Shown in pieces: positions 33,648-45,204 of a DNA stretch of 64,000 bases. The stretch lies in assembly GCF_001547995.1 (NCBI RefSeq), contig NZ_AP014690.1, positions 1,112,001-1,176,000 of the forward strand, read 5' to 3'. A program made the position numbers and the translations under genes. The notes beneath the pieces were generated by a model, which ran no database searches, had not been told where the DNA came from, and was given only the letters and a program-made list of their open reading frames with translations. How positions within the stretch are numbered: position 1 is the stretch's first letter; the number at the start of each line of letters is the position of its first letter. The stretch comes from Asaia bogorensis NBRC 16594. Its GTDB lineage: Bacteria; Pseudomonadota; Alphaproteobacteria; Acetobacterales; Acetobacteraceae.

Positions 33648-33713
33648 TGATCGTTCCTGTCGTCTCGCCAGGGAGAGACCAATCCGGTCGTACCCTGACG
33701 GAAGCCCGCTTCG

Positions 33714-36308
33714 ATGATTCCCGCCCTGTATGCCTCTGATCGCCCTGCCTCATGCCCTGTTCCTGCCATGCAGCCGCGCACACGTCGCCAACGTTTGGCG
33801 ATGGTGCTGCTGTCGCTAGGTGCCTGGCCACTCCCTGGCCTGGCTCAAACCCCTGCCTTACGGCACGCAGGGGCAGTGGATGCGGCCTCCGGGGAAGGGC
33901 GTGTGGTCACAGGGTTCAGTCAGCCTGCGGGACCACTCGAAGACTCCCTGACCGCCCTCGCAAGGCAGTCAGGGCGCGACATCCTGTTTTCGAGCGATCA
34001 GGTGCGCGGCAGGCATGCTCCGGCGCTGAAGGGGCGCTTGACGCTCGACAAGGCACTGGAGCGTTTGCTGGGTGGGTCCGGGCTGAGTGCGCATATCCAG
34101 CCCGATGGGACTGTTGTGATCGCCAATGCCGCCCGTGGCAGCAATTTCGCGCATGACAAACACGACGACAAAACCGGGCAGGAGCATATCACGGTCATCG
34201 GGCGGGCTGAGCGCCTTGCGCCTTCCACCGTGCCGCTGACCATTACAGAACCGACCTCGGTCATCCAGAAGCGCTTCATCACCAATAATATCGTGCCACT
34301 GGCAAGCGTGGATGACATTATCAAGTTCCAGCCGAGCATCTGGACACAGAACCCCAACGGCCCCGGCATGGGCAAGGCCGAGACCATGAGCCTGCGTGGC
34401 TTTCAGGATGGTCAGTACAACATGCTGTTCGATGGTATCCCCTTCGGAAATGCCAGCGATCTGCACCACACCACCTCGTCGCTTTTCATTTCGCATTTTC
34501 TGGGCGAGGTGCAGGTCAACCGTGGGCCGGGTACCGCCTCGACTATCGGTAATGCGACCTTTGGCGGGACGATCGGGTTTCAATCCCGCACCCCTGCGCA
34601 GCATTTCGGGGTCACACCCTATGGCACCTATGGCAGCTTCAACACCCGTGCCGGGGGTGTGGAGGTCGATTCCGGCAAGACCCGTTTTGGCTCGATGGTG
34701 CTCGATCTGCAGCATGAGGAGACGGATGGATATCTGACCGGCTCGGGAGAGCGGCGCAATAACCTGCTGTTCAAGGATGTCGCGCGGCTGGGGGAAAACA
34801 CGACCCTGACCTTGCTGACCACCTATAATTGGGAGAACCAGAACACCACGCAGGGGGCCACGCTGGCCCAGTATCGTAAATACGGCAAGGATTACGGTCT
34901 CTGCTTCAATCCAGCGCTGCAATGCTATGCCGGGTATCAGCCGAGCACCTACACGTCGGATTTCGATTACATCGATATCAAGAGCAAGGTGCTGCCTTGG
35001 CTGACAATCGAGAACCGTCTTTATACGAACGGTTTTGAGCACGATTACACCGAGTCCACCGACGCCAGTTCGGATGACCCGGGCGCCAATGGCGTGACCT
35101 TCTATTCAACTGCAGGCAAGAAGCTGGCCACCTACAAGAATGACGTGCCCGGCAAATATGCCGATGCGAAATTCCGTGACTATGGCGACACACTGACCTT
35201 CAAGGCCCATACGTCGCAGGGTGATGTGCTGGTTGGCGCCTGGGCCGATCTGCAGGACGATCGGCGCTATACCTATGCCCTAGATCTGACAAAGGGCGGC
35301 ATCATGGTGCCCGGCAAGAATGGCTCGGCCTATAGCTATGACATCTCGGATTTCAACACGACCGTTCAGCCCTATCTGGAATTCGACTGGAAGCCGTTCC
35401 GCAACACCATCATCAAGCCGGGCATCAAATACTCCTATTTCCGTCGTGATTATGATGCGGCGGTCAACAAATCGACGAAGGTACCCCTGAACGCGACGCA
35501 GCAATTCACCTCATGGCAGCCTTCGATCTCGGCAAACCAGATCATCCTGCCGGGCTGGAGTGCCTACGCCCAGATTGCCCGTGGCTTTCTCGCCCCGCCC
35601 ATGAGCGTGTTCCAGACCCAGAATGTCGGCAATGTCAGCCCTGAAACCACACTGAACTATCAGATCGGCACAGTGGTGCAGCAGAAGCGCTGGACGGTCT
35701 CGTTCGACGCCTATTACATCAATTTCTCGAACTTCATTGCCTCGGCGCAAATCAAGGTGCCCGGCTTTGGCACGCAGAGCACTTCGGTCAATAGTGGTGG
35801 TGCCATCTACAAGGGGCTGGAAGTCGAGGGGCAATATGCCATCGGTCATGGCGTATCGCTTTATGGCAATTACAGCGTGAATGACGCGCAGTACAAGCAC
35901 AGCTCGGTGCGCGTGGCAGCTACCCCCAATGTGCTCGCCTCCTTCGGTGTGCTCTATGACGATAATAAGGGCCCTTATGCTTCGCTTATCGGCAAATTTG
36001 TCGGCAATCATTATGGGCTCGACAGCACCACCGATAGCGCTGGCAATACAGTCTTTGCCAATCAGTATCGTATTGGCAGCACCACCACGGCCGATCTTGC
36101 TCTGGGGTGGCATTTCAAGAAGCTGGGTGGCTTCATGCGCGATGTGACGCCGAGCCTCAAGATATCCAACCTCTTCAATAATCGTGCCATCAGCGATTTT
36201 GCCGGTAACCAGTCTGCTGCCAGTGCGGGCTATCCCGATGGCGCACCGCTTTACTGGCGTCTGGCGGGTCGCTCGGTGTTCTTCAACCTGACGGTCACCC
36301 TGCCATGA
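33714..36308 (+). CDS. TonB-dependent outer-membrane receptor with STN signalling domain
   Basis: This 864-aa receptor imports a ligand with TonB energy and reports occupancy to FecR. In order it has a signal peptide (LAMVLLSLGAWPLPGLAQ), an STN domain (about 67-140), a TonB-box-like EHITVIG and a plug (SVDDIIKFQPSIW, MSLRGFQDGQYNMLFDGIP). A 22-strand-type barrel follows up to the C-terminus. A second ATG at 33768 would shorten the leader by 18 residues. The last residue is Pro, not the usual aromatic. The stop overlaps the phosphatase start (ATGA). The ligand is unknown; context points to an iron-phosphoester. Confidence 0.9.
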   Translation: MIPALYASDRPASCPVPAMQPRTRRQRLAMVLLSLGAWPLPGLAQTPALRHAGAVDAASGEGRVVTGFSQPAGPLEDSLTALARQSGRDILFSSDQVRGRHAPALKGRLTLDKALERLLGGSGLSAHIQPDGTVVIANAARGSNFAHDKHDDKTGQEHITVIGRAERLAPSTVPLTITEPTSVIQKRFITNNIVPLASVDDIIKFQPSIWTQNPNGPGMGKAETMSLRGFQDGQYNMLFDGIPFGNASDLHHTTSSLFISHFLGEVQVNRGPGTASTIGNATFGGTIGFQSRTPAQHFGVTPYGTYGSFNTRAGGVEVDSGKTRFGSMVLDLQHEETDGYLTGSGERRNNLLFKDVARLGENTTLTLLTTYNWENQNTTQGATLAQYRKYGKDYGLCFNPALQCYAGYQPSTYTSDFDYIDIKSKVLPWLTIENRLYTNGFEHDYTESTDASSDDPGANGVTFYSTAGKKLATYKNDVPGKYADAKFRDYGDTLTFKAHTSQGDVLVGAWADLQDDRRYTYALDLTKGGIMVPGKNGSAYSYDISDFNTTVQPYLEFDWKPFRNTIIKPGIKYSYFRRDYDAAVNKSTKVPLNATQQFTSWQPSISANQIILPGWSAYAQIARGFLAPPMSVFQTQNVGNVSPETTLNYQIGTVVQQKRWTVSFDAYYINFSNFIASAQIKVPGFGTQSTSVNSGGAIYKGLEVEGQYAIGHGVSLYGNYSVNDAQYKHSSVRVAATPNVLASFGVLYDDNKGPYASLIGKFVGNHYGLDSTTDSAGNTVFANQYRIGSTTTADLALGWHFKKLGGFMRDVTPSLKISNLFNNRAISDFAGNQSAASAGYPDGAPLYWRLAGRSVFFNLTVTLP

Positions 36309-37534
36309 ACCGCGCCCTCATTCTTTCTCTTGCGCTGGCACTGGGTGGCGCGGGTACAGCACAAGCTGCCTCATCTCCTGTTTTCTCTGCGGTCGAGCCT
36401 GAAGCGCCAGCAAGACTGGAGCGCGTCGTACTGATCGCACGCCACGGGATACGCAGCCCGACGCATGATGCTCACAGCCTTGAACAGGAAACCGGGGTTG
36501 TCTGGCCTTCCTGGCCAGTGGCTCCCGGCGAACTGACCGATCATGGCCGCGCCACGCTCGATGCCATGATGCAGGGTGTGTCTCGCCATTATGATCTCGC
36601 CTGCACGCACAACACGTCTCCCTGCCTTGGGGCGACGCCTCCTTTCATATGGGCAGATTCTGCCGATAACCGCACCCGTGAGAGCGGGCAGATCATGGCC
36701 CGTGCCCTTTCGCCGGGGCATGAAATCGCGGCCCGCTCACTCGCCGCCGGGCAGCATGATCCGGTGTTTGACGCTGTGACGGCTGAATTCGTGAAACAGC
36801 ACCATGATCAGATGGCGCAGGACGCGACGCAGCTAGCCCGATATGACAGGCTGGCGCGTCCTGACAGCGTGAATGCCGGGCTGGCGGCGTTGCAGCAGCT
36901 TTTTGCGCCACAAGCCTGTGAGACGGGGCAGGGGCCCTGTTTCAAGACCAGCCTTGTGGTCAGTGAGAAAAAAGGGCGACCTTCGCTGGGCGGAGGGATG
37001 ACATTGGCAGCAACGCTCGCTGAAAACCTGATGCTGATCCATGCGCAAAGTTTTGACCAGACGGCCGATGCATTAGTCCGTGAGGCATGGGTCGGAAAAA
37101 TCAATCCGGCTCTTCTGACAACCGTGCTCCCGGTTCATGACTATCTGTCCGGGCTCGTCCGCCGTCACGGTGTGGCTGTCGCCGCACGCAGCGCGGTCAT
37201 GGCGGATATCATTGCGCGATTCATGGCAGGCGAGGCGATCACGCTGGGGGATGGTTCGATCGTCTCACCCGCAACGCGGCTTCTTGTCTTTGCGGGTCAT
37301 GACACGACGCTTGATGCATTGGCGGCCCGATATGGGCTGGACTGGCATTTCAGTGATCAGCCGGACAGCACGGCTCCGGACACGACACTGGCTTTCGAGC
37401 AATGGCGCGATGGAAAAGAGCAGATCGTTTATCGCGCCCGGATATTCCATCAATCCCTGCAAGCTCTGAGGGAAGGCAAGAGCGGCGCCGAGCAACCGCT
37501 TGCCGTAACCCTCAACGCGGCAGATCTGCGCTAG
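36305..37534 (+). CDS. periplasmic histidine acid phosphatase (phytase / glucose-1-phosphatase type)
   Basis: This 409-aa exported phosphomonoesterase of histidine phosphatase clade 2 has an N-terminal signal peptide (about 1-21, ending AQA). The catalytic motif is RHGIRSP (R46-P52) with the nucleophile H47, and the proton-donor motif is GHDTT (H332-D333). Cysteines at 100, 107, 205 and 212 could form disulfides. Members include AppA phytase and Agp. Its start overlaps the TonB receptor stop as ATGA, so uptake and dephosphorylation are coupled. The preferred substrate (phytate, sugar phosphate) is not decided by sequence. Confidence 0.9.
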   Translation: MNRALILSLALALGGAGTAQAASSPVFSAVEPEAPARLERVVLIARHGIRSPTHDAHSLEQETGVVWPSWPVAPGELTDHGRATLDAMMQGVSRHYDLACTHNTSPCLGATPPFIWADSADNRTRESGQIMARALSPGHEIAARSLAAGQHDPVFDAVTAEFVKQHHDQMAQDATQLARYDRLARPDSVNAGLAALQQLFAPQACETGQGPCFKTSLVVSEKKGRPSLGGGMTLAATLAENLMLIHAQSFDQTADALVREAWVGKINPALLTTVLPVHDYLSGLVRRHGVAVAARSAVMADIIARFMAGEAITLGDGSIVSPATRLLVFAGHDTTLDALAARYGLDWHFSDQPDSTAPDTTLAFEQWRDGKEQIVYRARIFHQSLQALREGKSGAEQPLAVTLNAADLR

Positions 37535-37697
37535 AAACCCAGCGGCCGAGAAGGGCATCACTCTCGCGGTTGGAGACAGGAAAAGCACCGTTACGGACGC
37601 TGGAAGTCAATCTGAGCGCCTATCGCTGTGCGGCAAGGAGGCTGGCCGTAAAGATCGCTCTTGGCGGAGTCGGCAAAATTAGCATAGATCGCTGATT

Positions 37698-38681
37698 ATG
37701 ACGACCGCGCTCCTTTCTCTCCCTCTATGGATGCAGTTTCTTGCAGGATTTATCCTGCTCGGGCTGGGACTTATGTTCATCCTCATGCCGTTTTCCATCT
37801 TCGGTGTAAAACCGCGACTGGAAGAGGTGGAGCTACAGCTCAACGAGGTGCGGGCGGAACTGCGGATCATCGCCATGAGGCTGGCTCAGGGCGCTGGCGA
37901 AACCGGCCCCTCGGGTGAGCCAATCTATGCGCCGCCCCGGCGAGCGGCAGTGTCTGCAGGGCAGGCTGAGCCGCCTCTTCGTCCGACTGAAACCATGCGC
38001 GCTCCCGACCCCATGCCGTGGTCGGCGCAGGCCGGCCGGCAGGCAGCCCAGCGGCCTCCGGTTGAACGTCCCCCGGTTGAGCGTCCCTTGGGGGAGCGTT
38101 CCGCCGGCGAGCGGGCTTCGGGTGAGCGCCTTACGCCAGATCATGCCCCGGTTGAACGTATCCAGCCGGACAGGATGCAGTACGAGCGCTCAGGCCAGGA
38201 TGAGGCGTCGCGTCCCATGCCTGCTGCCGAGGAGATTTCACCGCGCGAGGCCTTCCAGCCGCGCCACCCGTCGAGTGACGAGCGTCGTGACCGCCAGAGC
38301 CCGCCGAGTGTGCGGGATGACTACAGCTATGCAGAGTCCGGCGCACAGGAGAATCTGGAGCGCATCCTGCGTCCCACGCATTTTGACCCGCCGCCACCGC
38401 GAGAGGCGCCGCGTCCGCCAGGTGCCACTTATGACACGCGGGCGTCTGCCGCACCCTATGTCGGTGCAGGCGGTACCGCCGCATCGATATCCAGCTCTCA
38501 GGGCAAGGATCAGAATGAGGTAGCGAGCCGCAACGATGATGCATGGCGCCTGAAGGCGCAGCGTCAGGAAATGGCACCGCGCGGTGCCGGAGCGGAAGCT
38601 GAAAAACTCCGTCAGGCGGAAGAGGCAGGCGCGCGGCGCGTGCGTTCCGAGCCCACCCTTCGATGGCCGCCGCGCCCCTGA
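37698..38681 (+). CDS. hypothetical membrane-anchored protein with VER/GER repeats
   Basis: This 327-aa protein is of unrecognised family. One N-terminal membrane helix (about 8-35) is followed by a coiled-coil segment (PRLEEVELQLNEVRAELR). A long Pro/Arg/Glu-rich region without visible fold completes it. Residues 120-144 are five 5-residue repeats (PPVER, PPVER, PLGER, SAGER, ASGER). They are encoded by degenerate 15-bp units at 38055-38129. Topology suggests a tether or scaffold. It is not obviously part of the phosphatase operon (163-bp gap). Confidence 0.7.
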   Translation: MTTALLSLPLWMQFLAGFILLGLGLMFILMPFSIFGVKPRLEEVELQLNEVRAELRIIAMRLAQGAGETGPSGEPIYAPPRRAAVSAGQAEPPLRPTETMRAPDPMPWSAQAGRQAAQRPPVERPPVERPLGERSAGERASGERLTPDHAPVERIQPDRMQYERSGQDEASRPMPAAEEISPREAFQPRHPSSDERRDRQSPPSVRDDYSYAESGAQENLERILRPTHFDPPPPREAPRPPGATYDTRASAAPYVGAGGTAASISSSQGKDQNEVASRNDDAWRLKAQRQEMAPRGAGAEAEKLRQAEEAGARRVRSEPTLRWPPRP

Positions 38682-38991
38682 CGCGGCGCTACCTGCAGGA
38701 TCGGATAGAGAGCGGCGGAATGATATCGAGAGGACACAACTGGTACCTGGGGCACGATGCCAGGGTATAAGCAAGCTGTCTTCCGTCGCCGTAGTAGCAA
38801 AAATAAATTTTAATAACGCATAATCATCGTTCATGACTTTGTCTGGACGATATTCATCCGACAAATCGGGCTAGTTGCATTACAAGAAGCCGGATCTGTT
38901 CTCTTCGAGCACAATCATGTGTCACCCCCTTTGTCTGAATGTGTCGTATTGTGTCTGACGATACGACTTCAGATAAGCGGGAGCGACGACC
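38682..38991. other. 310-bp intergenic region upstream of the Tat-SDR gene
   Basis: No gene is seen. The first 150 bp contain an AT-rich tract (near 38795-38825). A dyad with arms GTCGTAT (38943-38949) and ATACGAC (38961-38967) and an 11-bp spacer lies 25 bp before the dehydrogenase start. TGTGTC/TGTCTGA motifs recur around it. It may be an operator or leader hairpin. GGGAGCG precedes the ATG. Confidence 0.5.
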
Positions 38992-40062
38992 ATGCCTCAT
39001 TCAAGGACAAGCAAAGCAATTCTCGGTGATGGCCCCGAGACATCTCCGGTTCATCCGCGGCGTGCCTTGCTGGCGGCCGGTCTGGCAGGGGGGGCCGCAT
39101 TTCTGTCGTCAGCCGGTGGTGCCAGGGCTGCGGCGGTCAACGATGACGGTTCGCATGCTGCGCCAAGCGCCCCTGCCGCTTTCAGTGCGGGGGCTATCCG
39201 GGCCGGCAGAGGGTCTCAGCTTCAAGGGCGCGTGGCTGTCGTCACAGGAGCGGCTCGGGGTATCGGTCGTGCCATTGCGGTCGAGTATGCCGCAAACGGG
39301 GCCGACGTGGTGGCTCTGGATATCGCCGGCCCGATAAGCCATGTGGCCGATGCGGTCCCTGCCAGCCATGAGGAACTGGATGAGACTGTGCGGCAAATCC
39401 AGTCATTCGGTCGCCGGGCAATGGCGATCAGGGCTGATATCCGTCAGATCGCGCAGCTGCGAGCTGCAGCGGATGAGGTTGTCAAAGCCTTTGGCCATAT
39501 CGACATCCTTGTAGCCAATGCCGCCATACAGGGCTGGAAGGCGCTGCTCGACATGGATGACGCTGACTGGGACGACCAGATAGAGAACAACCTCAATGGT
39601 ACCGCCCGAACCCTACGAGCTTTTGTGCCGCATATGATCACGCGCCAGGGCGGTCGTGTGCTGATTGTCTCGTCCATGCAGGGGCGACACGGCACGAAGG
39701 GGGGCGCGAGTTATTCCGCCTCAAAATGGGGTCTGATTGGCCTGATGAAATCCGCAGCAATGGAATTTGCGCCCTATGGCATGACAGTCAATGCCATCAT
39801 ACCGGGGCTTGTGGGTACTGCGCTCACGCTGAATCAGCAGCGCCTCGCAGCTCTTGAGCAGCAGGTGCATCACAAGGTGCATGGCGAGATCTCACCCGCT
39901 CAGGCATGGAAGGATCGTGCCCGAACCGAGGTTCAGCCGGTCGGATGGCTACAGCCCGAGGATATCTCGCCTGTTGCCGTATTTCTGGCTTCCGACGCAT
40001 CTGCCCTCACGACAGGCGCCGAATTCGAGGTCAATGGCGGTGACAGTGCTCTGATGACCTGA
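38992..40062 (+). CDS. Tat-exported short-chain dehydrogenase/reductase
   Basis: This 356-aa SDR oxidoreductase has an N-terminal export signal: a twin arginine (PRRALLAAGLAGG), a hydrophobic core and an ARA-A cleavage site near residue 47. The Rossmann motif is TGAARGIG (85-92). An Asp at 110 after strand 2 favours NAD(H). VANAA, Ser 227/228 and Y241-x3-K245 complete the active site. Most SDRs are cytoplasmic, so an exported one must carry its nucleotide cofactor folded through Tat. The substrate is unknown. Confidence 0.82.
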   Translation: MPHSRTSKAILGDGPETSPVHPRRALLAAGLAGGAAFLSSAGGARAAAVNDDGSHAAPSAPAAFSAGAIRAGRGSQLQGRVAVVTGAARGIGRAIAVEYAANGADVVALDIAGPISHVADAVPASHEELDETVRQIQSFGRRAMAIRADIRQIAQLRAAADEVVKAFGHIDILVANAAIQGWKALLDMDDADWDDQIENNLNGTARTLRAFVPHMITRQGGRVLIVSSMQGRHGTKGGASYSASKWGLIGLMKSAAMEFAPYGMTVNAIIPGLVGTALTLNQQRLAALEQQVHHKVHGEISPAQAWKDRARTEVQPVGWLQPEDISPVAVFLASDASALTTGAEFEVNGGDSALMT

Positions 40063-40103
40063 GCCGATAGGCACAGGAGCATCAAAGGGTGTGACGACGA
40101 CCC

Positions 40104-40126
40104 CGGGTGCCGATAACAGGCACCCG
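40104..40126 (+). terminator. GC-rich hairpin after the SDR gene
   Basis: The CGGGTGCC/GGCACCCG stem has a 7-nt loop, about 40 bp past the stop. No T-run follows. A plausible end point in a convergent gap with proB. Confidence 0.5.
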
Positions 40127-40260
40127 AACTCATCCGGGAGGGGGGGAGCTATATTTGACGCCGTTGCTTGCTTCCGACGGAAGACGATCTTTGGCTGCCG
40201 AGGCCCCACCGCATGACTAAGTCTTTCAGGCGCCCTATACGGTTACCGTACCGTAGAGGA

Positions 40261-42775
<2,515 letters not shown>

Positions 42776-42803
42776 GGAGGTCTCTCCTTCTCTCTAGCGT
42801 CAG

Positions 42804-43118
42804 TTACGCTGCGTTGATCGCGTCGATGCGCAGGACGGTCACGTGCTGACGATGACCATTCTTGCGGCGGCTGTTCTGCCGGCGGCGCTTCTTGAAGATG
42901 ATGACCGTGTCCAGACGGTCCTGGGCGATGACGGTTGCCGTGACGGTGGCGCCAGCGACCAGCGGAGCGCCGATCTTGATGCCTGCGTCGGAACCAACGG
43001 CCAGAACGTCGGAGAAGGTGATAGTCGTGCCGGCTTCGGCTTCGAGCTTCTCAACCTTCAACGTTGCCTGCGGGGCCACGCGATACTGCTTTCCGCCGGT
43101 GCGGATGACTGCGAACAT
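42804..43118 (-). CDS. rplU: 50S ribosomal protein L21
   Basis: The 104-aa large-subunit protein begins [14 protein letters not shown]. It has the [16 protein letters not shown] rRNA-binding stretch. It heads the rplU-rpmA pair. The upstream region (43119-43397) should hold the promoter, but I could not assign boxes with confidence. Confidence 0.98.
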   Translation of the reverse strand: MFAVIRTGGKQYRVAPQATLKVEKLEAEAGTTITFSDVLAVGSDAGIKIGAPLVAGATVTATVIAQDRLDTVIIFKKRRRQNSRRKNGHRQHVTVLRIDAINAA

Positions 43119-43397
43119 GTCTTAAACTCTCTATCAGTCCGATCTCTTGGCAATTTTGCCAGGGTTTTCCCCGGTCGGCATTGCCCAGTCGCTTTTTATT
43201 ATTGGCCGAACCACGCACCACAAGACGCATGCTCCCGCGAGGGGGGCTCACTACAGGAGGCAGGCCGCTTCCGTCAATCATTATCGCGTGGGGAACAGGG
43301 CGAAATGACGGCTTTACGAAAAGAATCGCATTAACCCCTCTTGCAAGCTACCGGACCTGCCCCTTATAAGCCGCCCACGACCAGGTGATCCTGCTAC

Positions 43398-43505
<108 letters not shown>

Positions 43506-43729
43506 GACAGATCACGACAATAATCCATCAATAAAGACGTTCGACGGTGGGCCAGCGGGCCACGCAGGTTCTGTTACGCTGGGCGGCGAGATGCTTTGCC
43601 ACGGCTAATGATCGATATGACGCTGGCAAAAGCCATGCTGTCAGGGGTAAACGCTACCCTGCGCGTCAAGAAAAAGCGGTGCCCTGATATCTTTTCATGA
43701 GGCGCCCCAATGAACAGGAAGACAAGATC

Positions 43730-44086
43730 GTGAAAAGCGATATCTGCCCTCAATGCGGCTGCGAACACATCTATCAGGACGGCGGATTGTGGGTCTGTCC
43801 TGAATGTGCGCTCGAGTGGAGCGTCGAGGCCGGCGCTCCGGATGGCACGGCCCAGGCTGGCGATGATGCGACGGTGCGCGATGCCAATGGTAATGTGCTT
43901 GCTGATGGCGATACAGTGACCATCATCAAGGATCTCAAGGTCAAGGGATCGTCGTCGGTCATCAAGGGCGGTACCAAGATCAAGGGTATCCGTCTTGTCG
44001 ATGCCAGCGACGGGCACAATCTGTCTTGCAAGATTCCCGGGATCGGCGGGATGAATCTCAAATCGGAATTCGTCCGAAAGGCCTGA
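43730..44086 (+). CDS. YjdM/PhnA-family zinc-ribbon protein
   Basis: This 118-aa protein has an N-terminal zinc ribbon (CPQCGCEH at the start, then CPECALEW) and a C-terminal PhnA-type beta domain ([21 protein letters not shown]). Once linked by name to phosphonate use, the family's real role is unclear. I chose the GTG at 43730, preceded by AGGAAG at 8 nt. The ATG at 43697 would add 11 residues and has no good ribosome-binding site. It is followed at 32 bp by a Tat-lipoprotein gene. Confidence 0.85.
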   Translation: MKSDICPQCGCEHIYQDGGLWVCPECALEWSVEAGAPDGTAQAGDDATVRDANGNVLADGDTVTIIKDLKVKGSSSVIKGGTKIKGIRLVDASDGHNLSCKIPGIGGMNLKSEFVRKA

Positions 44087-44118
44087 GCGCCGTTCGCGAC
44101 AAGCAGGAAGGAAGCCGC

Positions 44119-45171
44119 ATGTCGCGTAAAGCGCCCGGAAGTTTCAGACCCGCTATCGCAATGGCGGAGCAAGGTTCCGGTCATGGTCTGACCGCTGCGA
44201 GCGAAGGGCCAGCCGAGGCGAAGAGTGCGCTCAACCGCCGCCGTGTGCTGACATCCTCTCTCGCACTCTCCGCCGCGGCTCTGACAGGATGTCACGGGCC
44301 GTCCCGCTCGCGATCGCCAGAGCAGATTGCGCTCTGGCCCGAGACGCCACCCGGCGGGGGTGGTCCAAGCGGACCGGAACAGGCGACGGCCAAGGGCGCT
44401 CTTTACAACATCACCGAGCCTCGTCTTGAGGTTTTTCGCCCAGACAGCCCCAATGGCAGTGCGGTACTCATCGCGGCAGGGGGCGGGTATCAACGCATCG
44501 GCATGAAGCGTGAGGCCTATCCCGCTGCACGCTGGCTCTCGGCCCGTGGCGTGACCGCCTATGTGCTGGTCTATCGTCTGCCGGGTGAGGGATGGGCAGA
44601 GGGTCCGCTCGCTCCCTTGCAGGATGCTCGTCGTGCGCTTGCCCTTATCGGGCGCCATGCGCATCGTGACGGTATCGACAAGGCGCGTATCAGTTTGCTC
44701 GGCTTCTCGGCTGGAGGCCATCTTATGGGCATGACAGCCTCGCAATGGCACGGAGAAGGTCCGTTTGCGTCACTCCTTGCAAAGATATCCGTGCCGAAAC
44801 CGGCGGGCGCTGCCCTGATCTACCCTGTGATCACGCTTGAGAAGCCCTATGATCACACCGCGACGCATCGGGATCTTGTGGGCGTCGATGCAGCCCCCGA
44901 TCTGGCGCGTCTGTGGTCAGTGCAAAGTCATGTCAGGCCAGGTTATCCGCCGGTGTTTCTGACCCAGGCGGATAATGACCGTATCGCAAACCCCTATAAT
45001 GCTGCACTGATGGCCCAGACCTGCGAGGCTATAGGGACGGCTGTCGATTATCACCGCCTGCCCAGTGGCGGGCATGGCTTTGGCATGGGTGAGCCTGATC
45101 AGGTCACCGCAAACTGGCCGGTCTGGTATGAATCCTGGCTTACCCAATACGGACTGATCCGCGCCACCTGA
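44119..45171 (+). CDS. putative Tat-exported lipoprotein esterase (alpha/beta hydrolase)
   Basis: This 350-aa hydrolase resembles acetylxylan-esterase/BD-FAE-like proteins. An Arg-rich signal (NRRRVLTSSLALSAAALTGC) ends in a lipobox with Cys 58, so it should be anchored to a membrane. GGGYQRIG forms the oxyanion site and LGFSAGGHL the nucleophile elbow. An Asp in QADNDRIA and the His in GGHGFGM complete the triad. The start at 44119 is preceded by AGGAAGGAAG. Targeting via Tat is suggested by the RRR. Confidence 0.82.
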   Translation: MSRKAPGSFRPAIAMAEQGSGHGLTAASEGPAEAKSALNRRRVLTSSLALSAAALTGCHGPSRSRSPEQIALWPETPPGGGGPSGPEQATAKGALYNITEPRLEVFRPDSPNGSAVLIAAGGGYQRIGMKREAYPAARWLSARGVTAYVLVYRLPGEGWAEGPLAPLQDARRALALIGRHAHRDGIDKARISLLGFSAGGHLMGMTASQWHGEGPFASLLAKISVPKPAGAALIYPVITLEKPYDHTATHRDLVGVDAAPDLARLWSVQSHVRPGYPPVFLTQADNDRIANPYNAALMAQTCEAIGTAVDYHRLPSGGHGFGMGEPDQVTANWPVWYESWLTQYGLIRAT

Positions 45172-45204
45172 GCTCTGATTGTGCCGGGTTGGGAGCTTGG
45201 TGTT

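Noticed and set aside
33969-35042. A 357-codon minus-strand frame inside the TonB receptor gene
   Set aside because: No domain is visible. The receptor's plug and barrel sequence on the + strand accounts for the region.
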